A stretch of 64,000 nt of DNA from Maratus speciosus. Its lineage: Eukaryota; Arthropoda; Arachnida; Araneae; Salticidae. The stretch lies in NCBI GenBank assembly GCA_963932465.1, contig OZ010799.1, forward strand, positions 159,460,761 through 159,524,760, given 5' to 3'. The position numbers and the translations under genes were made by a program. The notes under the pieces were generated by a model. That model ran no database searches. It was not told where the DNA came from and saw only the letters and a program-made list of their open reading frames with translations. Numbering within the stretch: position 1 is the first letter of the stretch; each line of letters starts with the position of its first letter. Shown in pieces: positions 32,117 to 43,544 of the stretch.

Positions 32117-33716
32117 AGCCCTTTACGAAAATCGATATTTACATATGAAACTTATTCGTACTTTTTATGTACTAAATAACGACCCAAGATTACAGTTTTC
32201 ATCTTTCATAGTTGCTATTCTTTATTTTGTAGCATTCCAAACAGTATTCTTCTAAAAAAAATTTTACTTTAATTAATTAACTTATTATCGTTATTTTCAT
32301 CCAATACCATGTGCTGTAGCCTTGTATTTTACATTTGTATCGTAATGTTACACATTAAGACTGATAATTACTGTAAAATTGAAATTTTCCTGATTTCACA
32401 ATTCACCAAATACAAACTCAAAGATTAAATTTAGAATCTTTTACTTGTTTTTGAAACACTTTAAATTAATATCTTAAATAATTAGTAATAGTATGTATAA
32501 GAAGTACGAATATAAAAAAAAAAAAATTAAGACCACAATTTAAGCAATTCTTCTTGTGTGTGTGTGTGGTTGGGGGGGGAGGGGCGCCCCGACGGGGCTC
32601 GCATGGGCGCCAAAATGTCCTTGGGCCGGCCCTGAATATTACACTATGAATAGATGTACAAGTATTTTTTAAATAAATGGTAAAAAAAAAGAGATGTAAT
32701 TTACAAAATAATATTACAACCAGAAAAATTAAAATGATTTTTTAATATATAAAAGGTGTCAATTATTTAAAAAAAAAATTATTCCGGTGTCAGTGTATTT
32801 TGAAATTTTAAATGGGATCGTTTCAAAAATTAATTTTTATTGAGTTTTTTAAAATTTTTCATCGATTATTTCTATTTTTAAACTAAGACTAAAAGTTAAA
32901 AATTCATGTTTTTCATTAGAAAAAAATTACAGAAAATTTGTTAATAAGAAATCTGAAATTGCCCCCCCTGTGAAAAGTCATATTGCCCCCCTGTGGGGCA
33001 TACGCCCCACGTTGGGAACCACTGGTCTACAGGCTAAAACCAAAAAAATTCACATATTTTGGTTATATATTTTTTTGCATTTGAAAAACTTGTAAAAAAG
33101 TTTGAGATTTTTGAACACTTTTTTATTTTGTGCTAAAATTAAATTTTAAACAAAACTTTTTGCATATATTTTGGTTTTAACTTAGAAGTAGGTATGTTAT
33201 GATTCTATTTTTTTTCCAAAATTGTTTTCTCTATGCATAATTTAGAGTTTTATCATGCGCGCAGCATTTAATCACGCATTAGTGAGATGAATTTTTAAAT
33301 TTAAAATTTAAATATTAATTTTGTACATACAATATTTATTTTTCAGGTTAATGTAGTTAAGGATATATATTTTAGGCAGGAAGGAAAAAAAAAGATCTTA
33401 ATTGCATATTGTTTTGTGTTTTGGTACTTTGAAGAAGGCGATGTTTCTGATTGTTCCGACAAACTCAAAGGTCCTGTGCCCCCTTAAATTCGTTTATTTC
33501 AACATGTTGAATATGTGCTTCTTTTAAGTGTGTGTAAAATTTCTCTTGAGCCATATTACTTTTTAACATGCAATATTCGCTATTTCATAGATTATATATT
33601 TCTATTTTAAGACTGAATGTAAATATATGTATATTTTCAGAAAATTTATATTTTTAAATGCAAACCATAGATGCAACGTGATTCATAAAGATCGAAACAC
33701 TAGCCTATTTACTTAA

Positions 33717-33916
33717 TCACTTATTGACGAGCGTCTTTTACAGAATTTTTATCTTTTATCACCGGTTTTTTAAAACAGAAAATTTTTGCCTCATTGAATC
33801 GGGAAAATGCTCGGATTAAATAAGGTAAAATTTACAATAAAAATTTACTAGTGAGAATAATCACTTATTCTGAGCATCTTACGCGGCACGAATACCGGTC
33901 GCTCGTTTTCAAGGAG
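33717..33916. mobile_element. TTAA-flanked MITE, GACGAGCGTCTTTTA family
   Basis: 200 bp between TTAA 33,713-33,716 and TTAA 33,917-33,920. Same length and interior as 31,364 (GATTAAATAAGG, TTTACTAGTGAG). Confidence 0.7.
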
Positions 33917-35003
33917 TTAAATACTGCCTCTAGATACATACTTCCAGTTGCAAAGTTTCATAAGAAACATGCAAAATATGATGACATAAGTTGCAACCCC
34001 ATGGGGGGGGGGTATTAATGAAAATACTAAAACTAAATTTATACGGCCCCCATAGAGTAAAATTTCCAAATAGGAAAATTTTTATTATCCATTCCTGAAT
34101 TAAACAGATAGTATTCCATCTTGATATCTGCAAAACTCACAGAGATATCCCCGCTTAAATAATTCGAAACATTTTAAGGGATTAAACATAAATTGCAATG
34201 AGTGTAATTCAAGAAATATAAATCTTTAAATTAAAGGGTCCGGGAAACGTTTATTTTTTTTTTTATTTTTTTTTATTTAGTGAGTTAGAATTTTGAACTT
34301 TTTTGTGATCGTTAATCATATAACTTGTAAATAAAATCACATCATAAAATTTCTCATAACGTTTTTAAAGAAATTTCAAAGTTTCTTTATTTTCTTTTAG
34401 TGCGGTAATTTAAAATCATTATAACACAAAAGACTATTTGTCAAATTTCAATTTTTTTTCATTTAATTAAAGAGAAAAATACAAGTTTCAATTTCAGTAT
34501 TTTTTTAAATATTAGCGTAAAAAAATTAAAAATATTTAAAATAAAAATTTTTAAAAAGTGATGTAACTTATAATTAAAATATGTTTCAGAAGTAAATATT
34601 TTTTCTGCAAATTTACCGAAACAAAAGTAATGAAAAATAATCGAAAAAGACATTTTCCAAGTTTGAACTATTTATTTTTAACGATTCTTGACTTATAACA
34701 ACTTAAAGACGAGAAATGGTGACAAAACTCACCATGCAGAAAAACGCATTTAAAGTTTTAAACAAAGATTGTCTCCGAAATTAATGTTTAAATAACTTTT
34801 AAAAGCTTGCAGGCGAGTTAGTTACACTTTCCTGTAATTTAAACAAGAGATTCATTTTGACTTTTGCAATTTTCTACTTATTTCTGTACTGTTTAAATGT
34901 TTCAGTTCGTTTAAACAAGGCCTTTTCAAACATGCAATTTATGATCTTTTTCATAAGTTTTGCCCTCACAGCTTCAGATTTTTTATGGGCGACGCCCGTT
35001 CCG
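33917..35003. other. AT-rich DNA, nothing recognised
   Basis: Very AT-rich; short Phe/Lys-rich frames follow from composition. A G run (34,004-34,012) is the only notable item. Confidence 0.5.
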
Positions 35004-35698
35004 TTAAAAAAAGTCTTTATTCTGACGGCCCGGCAAGTTTGAAAGCTTGCCTACATTTTGCTGACCCAGCCCGGTTATAGGGCTGGATATTGACCCTATT
35101 TTCGGCCTTGGACCTATTTTCATTCACGACACTCGGGCCTTATTTTTTCCTTAAGTCTCGGTCAGAGCCGTGTCTGGACATTACTCATTCCTGTCCGGGC
35201 TCGGACATTAATTTTTTATGAAGAATGAGGCCAGACCAAGCCAGGCCTAACGTATTTTTTTCCAAAACGAGCCGGGACTGGCTTCATTCTTCCTAGTTCT
35301 GCACCGAAATTTTCAGTACCGGTCTCTACCCAGCCCGTATGAAAATCATTGTCTCGGCAAGGCCTGGTCCGTTCATAAATCTGTAAAACTTGGCCTGGCA
35401 CAGAATTTTTTTTTTGCAAAAAAGGCATATATTTTCAAATTGCCATTATTTTAGAATTAAACTTTGAAATGTATTCTTTTTAGAGAATTGTGGATTTCTA
35501 GGCAATAAAATTAAACTATAGTAAAACCCGTGAAAATGAACCTGCCCATGACGGAATCGAGTATTAAACGGAGAAGTATGTTGTTCCATGCAAAATTAAT
35601 ATTACAATTCGTGAAAAATTAATAGAATACATTTACACCGGAAATGAAAAAAACTTGTCTATAATAGATTTTTTCTCTGCAATTTGTTTTCGTCTTAA

Positions 35699-37140
35699 AA
35701 CGGACTTACTACTGCTGAAATTGTCGATAAATACGATGATAAAATTTACGGCCCCAGCCAAATTCTAGTTGATAATTCTTTGTATTTAATTTATGACGTA
35801 GAAAAAATTCGAATCTACAATTTTATTTGTAGAAATAAAGAAGCAAACATGTACGATGCCCTCATTTGGGCCATTAATTTATATCGCTCGACTAAAACTT
35901 CTAATATATCTATCCCAGACGTTGCTGAAGAAGGACCGTCGTAAGACGACGTAATGGTTTAAGACCGTCGTAAAACGACGTAGGAAAAATTCCAAAAATT
36001 CAAATTCTTCAAAAAATGAAAATAATGAAAAAATAATAAATCCTCCAGATAATTTCGACATGGACTCTGAAAATGAAAGTACCAAACCAGATACGCGTAA
36101 AGTTAAAAAACCCAAACCAATAATGGTCTCAGGCATCGCAAATATAATCCAGTTTACCAAAGACTTGTCGCGAAATCGAGTTCGAAGCGAAAATCGCGGG
36201 TAGTTACCTTAAAATTTTCCCTAAAGACGTACGCAACAAAATGCGTATTATTGAACATCTCAAGCAAAGAAAAATTGAATTTTACATCATTCCTGATAGG
36301 GAAATTCCAATTAAAGCCGTTATTAGAGGCCTCCCAACATCAACTGATACTGAAATTCTAAAAGAAAACTTAACTTTTAAAGGATTTACGATCATAAAAG
36401 TCTCTCAACTTAAAAGCCGTAGAGAGGGGAAGAAACATCTCCCTCTCTTCTTGGTAGAACTCCCCAAAAGTGAAACTTCCTTCGAAATTTTCTTCAAAGC
36501 AATTTTCCAACTCCGCGTTAATATTGAGAAATTTAGAGTAGCCAAAAAGGCAGTACAATGCCATAAATGTCAAAAATTCTTTCATATCGCCGCCAACTGT
36601 CACATGGATCCGTCCTGTGTAGGTTGCGGTGGTAGCCATTTATCTCCAGACTGCCCAACTAAAAAAGCTCCTCCTCAGCTACCCAGACCACCCCCAAAAT
36701 GCATTAACTGCGATCTCGCACATCCTTGTAGTTATAAAGTCTGCAAAAAATTTCCCGTAAAACCACAATTTAAAAAATCGTACGGAGCTGCGACCTCCGG
36801 AACTGAAAACTCCAAGGGAAAAACGATTGAAGTCCCAAAACCTACAGAAATTACTGTAAAACCTAAAGAAAAAAATAAACCTACCCCCCCCCCCCCAATT
36901 GAGCATATCTATGAACTTAAAGAATTCACTAATGAAATCCCTACAATAATTGAAAATAATTAGAAAAATTAAAGTCGAACTTGAGATTTCTCATTTTTCG
37001 GAAATCAGTAAAAAGCTCAGCAGCGTCTTGGATAAGATTTCGGCTAAAAACGATAATTTATCAAAATTATTAATCTTCTCTGAAATGCTAATACTTCCAA
37101 AACGAATGAAAATACCGTTCAAAAAACTTAATTTCCTTCT
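35699..37140 (+). pseudogene. Jockey-type non-LTR retrotransposon gag (ORF1), frameshifted
   Basis: Three open segments follow each other: 35,699-35,943 (KYDDKIYGPSQILVDNSLYL), ~35,965-36,200 (KKPKPIMVSGIANIIQFTKD) and 36,170-36,963 in the next frame. The last contains a PRE_C2HC-like region (AVIRGLPTSTDTEILK...GF), a CX2CX4HX4C knuckle at residues 107-120 counting from the ATG at 36,241, a CX2CX3HX4C knuckle at 126-138 and a third Cys/His cluster from 154. PRE_C2HC plus knuckles is typical of ORF1 nucleic-acid-binding proteins of Jockey-clade elements. Reading may resume in a third frame to ~37,140 with a coiled-coil-like end. Reverse transcriptase is missing; a 32-A run follows. Confidence 0.8.
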
Positions 37141-37144
37141 GGGG

Positions 37145-37176
<32 letters not shown>
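37145..37176. repeat. Poly-A run (32 A)
   Basis: Directly follows the gag fossil; may be its retroposition tail or a slippage product. Confidence 0.9.
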
Positions 37177-37178
<2 letters not shown>

Positions 37179-37341
37179 GTAAAAATCTTTTTTATCTTGC
37201 ACTATTAAATACATTTTGCTTAATTCCGAACGTTTTCCGTTCATTTTTACCTATAATGCGTAACTTTAAAGATTTGAAAAAAAAAAAATTGTATTATCTT
37301 TTATAACTTGTAATTTTGAAATGTATGGTTTCTGAAAAGGG

Positions 37342-37342
<1 letters not shown>

Positions 37343-37373
<31 letters not shown>
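37343..37373. repeat. Poly-T run (31 T)
   Basis: Second homopolymer 166 bp after the poly-A; could be the tail of an oppositely oriented retroposon covering the GC-richer segment to ~37,690. Confidence 0.9.
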
Positions 37374-37374
<1 letters not shown>

Positions 37375-38089
37375 GCTTTTAAGATCTGGGGCCCCTTTGC
37401 CAGTCCGACATCGAAACTGTTGCGAAACTCTCTTTTTTTTCTTTATTTATTTTTAGTCCAAATTGAACTCTTGACCTCTCTTTCATTAAAAACTTAAAAT
37501 ATCGTCTGTCTTTCACTCATTCTAATTTCTCTAGCTCTCCGAGAGGGCGGAGCCTCCGGGTCTCGTCCAATCGGAATTTTCCTGCATTTTGCTGTTTTAC
37601 TTTTTCTATAAAGCGCAGAGATCTCTCTGCAGTTAGACTTTTTCCCTCGTACGAACTCATGCATCAAGACACTCACTTCAAAGTCTGGGTATGAAACATT
37701 GGATTGCTAGGAGACCCCTGAAACACTGCTCAACTGTTTCGCCAACTGTTTCGTTTTCGTCTTAGAAGATTTTACTTTACTTTTTCTTTCTGAGTCCCCA
37801 ATACATGGAATAGGGATTTATGATATTAATGATAACATTTGTTAACCATAGCGACGTAAAAATCCATGATTTGCAGAAATGCAGTCGGGCCGGTTCGGGC
37901 TCGGGCGGAGATTTTAACTTTTTCCCTTGCAGGTCCGATATCAAGCCGAACTTTTAGCTTTTATACCAGGCCGTGTCGAACTTTTTTAACACTGGCAAAG
38001 GTCCCTTAACTTGAAATATAATTTGAATATGCACCTTGTGTACTTCTGCCGTAAAACTGATTCGAATCAGAGGAATATCAACTATATCT

Positions 38090-38345
38090 AAATAAGGGTA
38101 TCAGAAATTATAATTCCTTTACTAATGAAAATCACTTCATAAGTGTGTCAGAAATTATCAAGTCCGTATTTGAGTAAGGTCACTTTGAAGGCTTGACTTC
38201 ATATGTAACTCAAGCCTTTGTGCTCACGCTCAAAATAGTAAAAATACGATTAGTGTTTTTACTACAATCATGTCTCTGCCCAACATTTTTTTTTTTTTTA
38301 ATTGAAATGAAACTTATAAAAACAATTTGTAATTGATAATGGGAT
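38090..38345. repeat. Dispersed direct repeat, copy 1
   Basis: About 250 bp (ACTAATGAAAATCACTTCA, GACTTCATATGTAACTC, AGTAAAAATACGATTAG, AACAATTTGTAATTGA) repeated at 41,690-41,940; the last part recurs at 43,725. No coding. Confidence 0.7.
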
Positions 38346-39657
38346 TCGATGTATAATATGCTCTAGAAAATAAATATTCAGATTGCAGAAAGCACGAGTA
38401 TTTAGTGTTCATGTACATGCACAGCCATGTTTTAACACACCATGCACAGCCATATAATTATTTTAGAGTTTAAAAATTCCCTTAAGAAATGACATTTTGT
38501 AAAAGATTTTTAAACCGGAAAATAAAATAAATAATTTAAAACAGTATTTGAAAATTGACCTACCGCAGTACGGAATTTTTAAAAATACGTTATGATCTAA
38601 TAATTAAGCTTTCCAGCAAATGGATAGCTTTTGTGTAAGCAGGAAAAAAATTGTATTTATCTGTACTAACAAAAGAATGTTTCACTCTGCCTGCTTGTTT
38701 GTGTGTCTGCGATGGCTAGCAAAATCTACGACATGTACGGGACTGAAAATTTTTGTGAGGCTAGCTCAAAGTGTTACATGATTCACCTGAGACTCAGAAT
38801 TTATAAATTCTAATAATTATTGGAGTTATTAATTAACAATCGCAACGCACTCTCATTAAAAAATCATCTCGTTCTTTGTGAGAGGAGAAAAAGGCTTGCG
38901 CATGCGTAATAGCCTTATTTATGCATCCGCAGAAATGAAGGACCAAAAGAAGCAATTTCAGGAAGGATTTTGTTATTATTTATTAACTTACATCGACTAA
39001 AACGCTTAGTAAAGTTAAAAAGGGAAGACATATTGTGAAAGATCGTACTCTTACGTATCAAATGCAGCAAACAATTCAAGAAAATATCGCAGTTGACCTT
39101 TTGAATTTTTTTTTTCAAAAAGTGTCGTTTTCCGTAAAATGATTTACTCCCTTATTGCAATGCCTCGCCAGGACACAATTTTACAGGTACCGACAAACCA
39201 AAAAATGTTTTTCAGGCTGAAACTTTTTTCTAATCGATGGCGTAATCGGTTTTAAAAAATATCAATTTTAACCCTCTAAATTCTCCAGAAAAAAAAACAG
39301 GCCATTTTGCACTTCACGGAAACTATAATCTTTCTACAGTAAAAGTAAAACGTTCGGACAAGTAGAAATATTTTTTTTTACAAAATAAAACGTGTGAAAA
39401 GCTCGACGAAATCTGTAAAAACATGTTTCGTCGCGGTTTCACTGGCTTTCGGTGCGCATAGAATCCAAAAATGGAATCACGCAGAAAATAAATACCAAAT
39501 AACAGGGCCCGCTTAAGACAACAAGGGAAGTCCGACGTCACACAGGGGGCCCAAGTGTTACTCTACCAATTGCGTTTTTATTTAATAAATCCATTTTTCG
39601 TATACTTAAATAATTTGAAATATTACCACCAAAATTTCAAGTAAATAACACTGTTAA
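38346..39657. other. AT-rich DNA, nothing recognised
   Basis: Several short frames on both strands without motifs. No repeat ends identified. Confidence 0.45.
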
Positions 39658-39857
39658 TTACTTTGCGATGAGAGTCATTTACAGAATTTTAAATCTTTTA
39701 CCATCGATATTTCAAAACAGAAATTTTCGCCTAAATGAATCTCAAAAATGTTATGATTAAATAAGGCGAAGTTTACAATAAAAAATAACTGGTGGGAATT
39801 ATCGAGGATTCTGAGCATCTTATGTGACAGGTACACGTGTCGCTCGTCCCCAAGGGT
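39658..39857. mobile_element. TTAA-flanked MITE, GGGGACGAGCG family
   Basis: 200 bp; TTAA 39,654-39,657 on the left, TTTAA (39,857-39,861) on the right. Interior ATTAAATAAGGCGAAG and AACTGGTGGG; palindrome-like GGTACACGTGTC as in 31,364. Confidence 0.65.
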
Positions 39858-40194
39858 TTAATATTAAACTAAAACTAACTATTAGGTCTACCGGAAACTC
39901 CTGTCGCATAATGTGAAAACTGTAGTAAATCTACCATTTCAAAAAAGTGGTGCCAATGAAGAAATAAGAATTTTAAAAAAGTACGCGTGAAAGAAAATTA
40001 CGCGATAGAATTTTACGGTAAACCTAATACATTATGCATATGAAAAATTATTTTTTATTTACATAATTATACATAACCCTATAATTTTGTAAGTAACAAA
40101 TATGGAACTACAGTTCAGAATATTTGAACTTGAAAATATCTTTTGTGACTTACAAATTGCAACATAGTATTGGAAAGAAAAACATTACATAAGA

Positions 40195-40783
40195 TGGGGG
40201 GTCCATCTTCCGGTCCCAGGCCCTTTTCAGGCTCATCTGTCTACGCAAGGAACCACTCGTGAAGCAAGCCCCGCGGCGCGTCCCGAAGGTCGCCGCCAGA
40301 CAAGCTCCAACAGAGCAGAACCCCACGCAAACTCCGGTCAGGCCGACGCACTGCCCAACGCACGTCACGCCGGCTATTCCCAAGTTGGTGAACAATCGCT
40401 ACGATAGTCCTCACCACCCAGCTAGAAAAACCAAGTGGTCCCTAAACTTGGTTACTCGAGCCGGTAGACCCCGCAAGCCATCGCAGGAACCAGACGCCTA
40501 TAAAGACGCTGGGCCCACGGACTGAACCGAGGCTTCCCGACCCGAATTTAATTCACGGAAGGCCCCCAAGATCAGATACCATTTTCCGGCAGAGACATTT
40601 TTGTGGGCCAGCCGATAGGAAAGTTATTGAAGAGCCCCTAACTTGAAAACCAGGGAGGACGGGGAAAGTCCCTCCGGCCGTAAAGCGACTCAGCTCCTGG
40701 CTTTTCGCCCAAACCACCCGGCTCAACCGACGGAACCCCTCGTGGATCACGCCGGGAACCAGTTGGCCCAGACTAGGTGCCGT
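40195..40783 (+). mobile_element. GC-rich retroposon-like insertion with 14-bp target duplication
   Basis: 589 bp strikingly GC-rich against its surroundings. Flanked by AACATTACATAAGA (40,181-40,194) and AACATTTCATAAGA (40,784-40,797), a 14-bp direct repeat with one mismatch, as left by target-primed reverse transcription. The right end has no poly-A (ends AGACTAGGTGCCGT). An open frame enters from the left edge and runs to TGA at about 40,523: KQAPRRVPKVAARQAPTEQN, then WSLNLVTRAGRPRKPSQEPD. I do not recognise the family; it is probably the 3' end of a 5'-truncated non-LTR retrotransposon. Confidence 0.65.
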
Positions 40784-41139
40784 AACATTTCATAAGAAAA
40801 AAATGCATTTTATACCCCGATTGATTTTTCTTTCTAAAAATTAGCTTTCAAAAGTAAATTTGGGTGCAACATTTGTTTTACAGTGAGTAAGCACGTGCTT
40901 CAAGGCCTATTCTGTAAACAGACCCTACCAAATAGCATATACTTTCCATTGAATATATTTTTCATTTAAAAATATAAATTCAGATAAAATGGAGTTAAAG
41001 ATATAAAATCATACAAATTCGAGGTTAATTTAAGGGTCATTCATCACGAGCCCGGGCAACGCTGGGCGGGTCAGGTAGTTTTAAATAAAGTATTGTTTGA
41101 ATATGTGCCGAAAAATATGTATTGTATTCTTTTTTCAGT

Positions 41140-41290
41140 TTAACTGATTCCTAGCACCACTTTTGGCACTGCTTGGCACCACTTTTTTGAAATGGTAAAA
41201 TTTCCTTTGTTTTCAACTTAATTAATTCGTCATTAAACGAGTGGAAAATTATCATTTTAAAATAGTGATGCCACTCAAGAAATCTCAATG
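41140..41290. repeat. Fragment of the GGCACCACTTTTTTGAA MITE family
   Basis: GGCACCACTTTTTTGAAATG and TAGTGATGCCACTCAAG form inverted arms like the MITE at 5812, but ends and duplication are not clear. Upstream, at about 41,049-41,075, is a GC-rich word CCCGGGCAACGCTGGGCGGG common to arthropod repeats. Confidence 0.5.
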
Positions 41291-41362
41291 CAAAAAGGAT
41301 AGCCCAAGGTAACTGTGTTAAGGCCAAAGATCAGCTTTGCGTGACCCAGCCTTTTCAATGCC

Positions 41363-41552
41363 CAGTGTTGCCAGTGGGCTAGTTTTTTAAAATTCAGATT
41401 TCTTCATTGGCACCAGTTTTTTCAAATAGTAAAATTCGCCTTATTCAATGGCATATTATTTAAGGGTGAAAGAAGGGGAAATTTACCATTTCAGAAAAGT
41501 GGTGCTAATCAAAAAATATTAATTTAAAAAAAGATGCCCACTGGCAACACAG
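41363..41552. mobile_element. hAT-type MITE, TIR CAGTGTTGCCAGTGGGC
   Basis: 190 bp from CAGTGTTGCCAGTGGGC to GCCCACTGGCAACACAG, inner arms GGCACCAGTTTTTT and AAAAGTGGTGC. Flanks TCAATGC and GTAATGC are similar but not identical. Confidence 0.65.
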
Positions 41553-41684
41553 TAATGCTCGTACTGGGTCAGAAAGGCGTTTTCGACCCGTTATTCCTAT
41601 ATGATTTCGAGTCGTCTAGGTGTATCCTAACTCCCCTCGAAGTTTGTAACATATTAGCTGGGACGCCCTGTATATAAATAAGAA

Positions 41685-42190
41685 TATAAGAAAATATCAT
41701 TCTCTTACTAATGAAAATCACTTCAAAAATGAGTCAGAAATTATCAAATCAGTGTTTTGAGTAAAGTGTTAATACGACTGGGGTGACTTCATATGTAACT
41801 CTAACATTTATGTTAACTCACAAAACAGTAAAAATACGATTAGTTTTTTTACTACAATCGTGTCTCTCCCGACATACTTTTTTTTAAATTAAAATAAAAC
41901 GTATAAGCGTAAAAACAATTTGTAATTCAAGACCTGAATGAAAGAAGATTCTATGTAATAAAAATTAGATTTTGAGAAAATTGAAGTGAATTTTTTTGTT
42001 GTAATTTAGTTATTTATTAAACTAGCCGCCCTTGGCGACCAGTTTGGTCGCCCTTAAATGTATACTAAGCATTGTACCATGTTACTTTTCTGTATAATTT
42101 TAATTTACTGGCTTAATCCATCGCCAAATCGGAAGATTCTGATAGAGAAATCAAGAGATCGGTATTTTTATGTTAGCCGGGCAAAGATGA
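41685..42190. repeat. Dispersed repeats: copy 2 of 38,090 repeat plus ACTAGCCGCC repeat
   Basis: 41,690-41,940 repeats 38,090-38,345. 41,940-42,020 (GAGAAAATTGAAGTGAATTT) repeats at 43,780-43,835. From 42,023 ACTAGCCGCCCTTGGCGACC starts a repeat found again at 62,281 and, inverted, at about 22,885-22,960. Confidence 0.6.
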
Positions 42191-43264
42191 TAAATCACCA
42201 AATATTGTTCCCGTCGCATTTTAATTTAAATTAAAATATAATCCTTTCGCTTAGTTTATTTAAAATGCAGAACATTAATTTAAAACTGAAACATTTAAAA
42301 TTCACGACTTTCACTTATTTTTATTTATTTTTTTTAAGGAAAAAAAAAAGAATAAAGAAAATAATAAATAATACCGTAAACCATGACGTTTAATTTCAAC
42401 ATCAAATGATTGTTTTAATTTAACACGCGAAAAATAAAAAATGCTAATTGGCGAGTCAAAAAAGGCTGTTGGCTAGATTACATAAAAGTACCAAAATAGC
42501 CGCCTGGCATATAAAGAGTGAAGTCATCAGCCCGGAACTGTTGATGACAGTCACATGACATCTCAGATTCTTTCTCAGTAGCGTATGTTTGAATGTTAAT
42601 AGATGACACTACAAGCTCGTGGAAAAGAATATTAACATTTAATTATTAAATATTAGAAATTATTTTCAACATTTAATTTATTAAATATAAAATAATTAAA
42701 TACTAGCAAAACCCACGGCTTTGCACGCGTAATAGTTGAAATATGCCAAGTGGTATCCATGTGCCTATTTTTATTAGAAAAATTACATTGTTAGGAATAA
42801 CTAAAAATTACTAATTATTCCGCAATTTTACTAAACTTCATTATTACACTGCATTAGATGAAAATGAGAATTAAAGTAATAAAAAGAACTTAAACCAATT
42901 CTAAATAAATGATAATTTAGATTGATTTTGATACTTTTACACCCACTTTAGTTTTTATTTGAGGTTTTATTTTTTTTAGAAAACGTTCTTACTACTCTTT
43001 CAGATCTTAAAAGTAACCATCATGCCACATTCCAAGCTTCTAGTCTAACGGTCTACCGTCCCTGTCGTAGAAGTGTCACCAAAATAAAATATACCATATG
43101 TTGGAACAGGGACTGTCACAGTTATTTGTCTACATAAATTTTAAAATCGGTCTATTATTTCCTGAGAATCTAGAAAAATCGTAATTTCGAAAGTTTTAAA
43201 AAGGCTTTTCGCTGCTTTTAACCCTTTAAATATTGTATCTTTTAAAAGCTGTTTTTAGAGGGCA
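42191..43264. other. AT-rich DNA without recognised gene
   Basis: ACTAGCAAAACCCACGGCTT at 42,703 resembles the end of another dispersed repeat. Nothing else supported. Confidence 0.4.
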
Positions 43265-43473
43265 CTTACGTCTTACGATCTTTGAATTCAAAGATCGTTC
43301 AGCATACTATTGCAACCGACCATTTTCCAGATTTTAATAAAGCTTTTGTGATCCGATCCGGCTGCAACAATTACGCAGGGAGAGTGTTTTTAGAGGCCTG
43401 GCATACTAAAACCAAGGATTTAGCGATTAACGAAGCTGCATCTGTGCCGGCAGAGTATTCTATTTTATTTTAA
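43265..43473 (+). pseudogene. PLE GIY-YIG C-terminal fragment
   Basis: An open stretch ending TAA 43,471-43,473 reads NSKIVQHTIATDHFPDFNKA, then VFLEAWHTKTKDLAINEAAS. The pattern S.I..H....H..DF.....I......R...EAW(H)...... is the second half of the GIY-YIG domain in PLEs. The N-terminal half (GIY, YIG) is missing, so the copy is 5' truncated, as usual for PLE insertions. A hammerhead motif follows 78 bp after the stop, matching the arrangement of the copy at 1782-2447. Confidence 0.7.
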
Positions 43474-43544
43474 CTGTAACCTGAAATGGATGACTTTCTG
43501 TTGTGTTTTTCTTGTAACTGTTGATAGTATTGACTTAACGTTTA

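Larger units (their letters stand above)
25143..32634. mobile_element. hAT element, TIR CAGGGCCGGCCCAAG, TSD AATATTAC
   Basis: Perfect 8-bp duplications AATATTAC at 25,135-25,142 and 32,635-32,642. Ends CAGGGCCGGCCCAAG and CTTGGGCCGGCCCTG; GGGGCGCC occurs near both ends. 7,492 bp with several nested insertions. I could not recognise a hAT transposase in the parts not explained by other elements. The 103-codon frame at 25,956-26,267 matches no known family. Confidence 0.9.
24276..33024. mobile_element. hAT element, TIR CAGTGTTTCCCAACC, TSD GTCTACAG
   Basis: Perfect 8-bp duplications GTCTACAG at 24,268-24,275 and 33,025-33,032. Left end CAGTGTTTCCCAACC, right end GTTGGGAACCACTG; subterminal GCCCCAC motifs on both sides. 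Total 8,749 bp, but about 1.25 kb once the next layer is removed. No transposase, so non-autonomous. Confidence 0.9.
23976..33483. mobile_element. TTAA element, outermost layer of a nested stack
   Basis: Flanked by TTAA 23,972-23,975 and 33,484-33,487; ends GGGGCACAGGACCTTT and AAAGGTCCTGTGCCCCC. After removing the hAT element and one duplication, 300 + 451 = 751 bp remain, close to the 743 bp of the uninterrupted relative at 11,500. Both also carry GCGCGCA near the arms. Confidence 0.85.
35004..37994. repeat. Degenerate GC-rich repeats flanking a gag fossil
   Basis: At 35,020-35,410 the sequence carries many GGCCTGG/CCGGGC/GGCTCGG-like words; a similar patch lies at 37,885-37,990. GTTAAAAAAAGTC at ~35,001 and the reverse complement of the end near 37,994 (GTTAAAAAAGTTCGACACGG) look like imperfect inverted ends. 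One diverged TIR element is possible but unproved. Confidence 0.35.
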
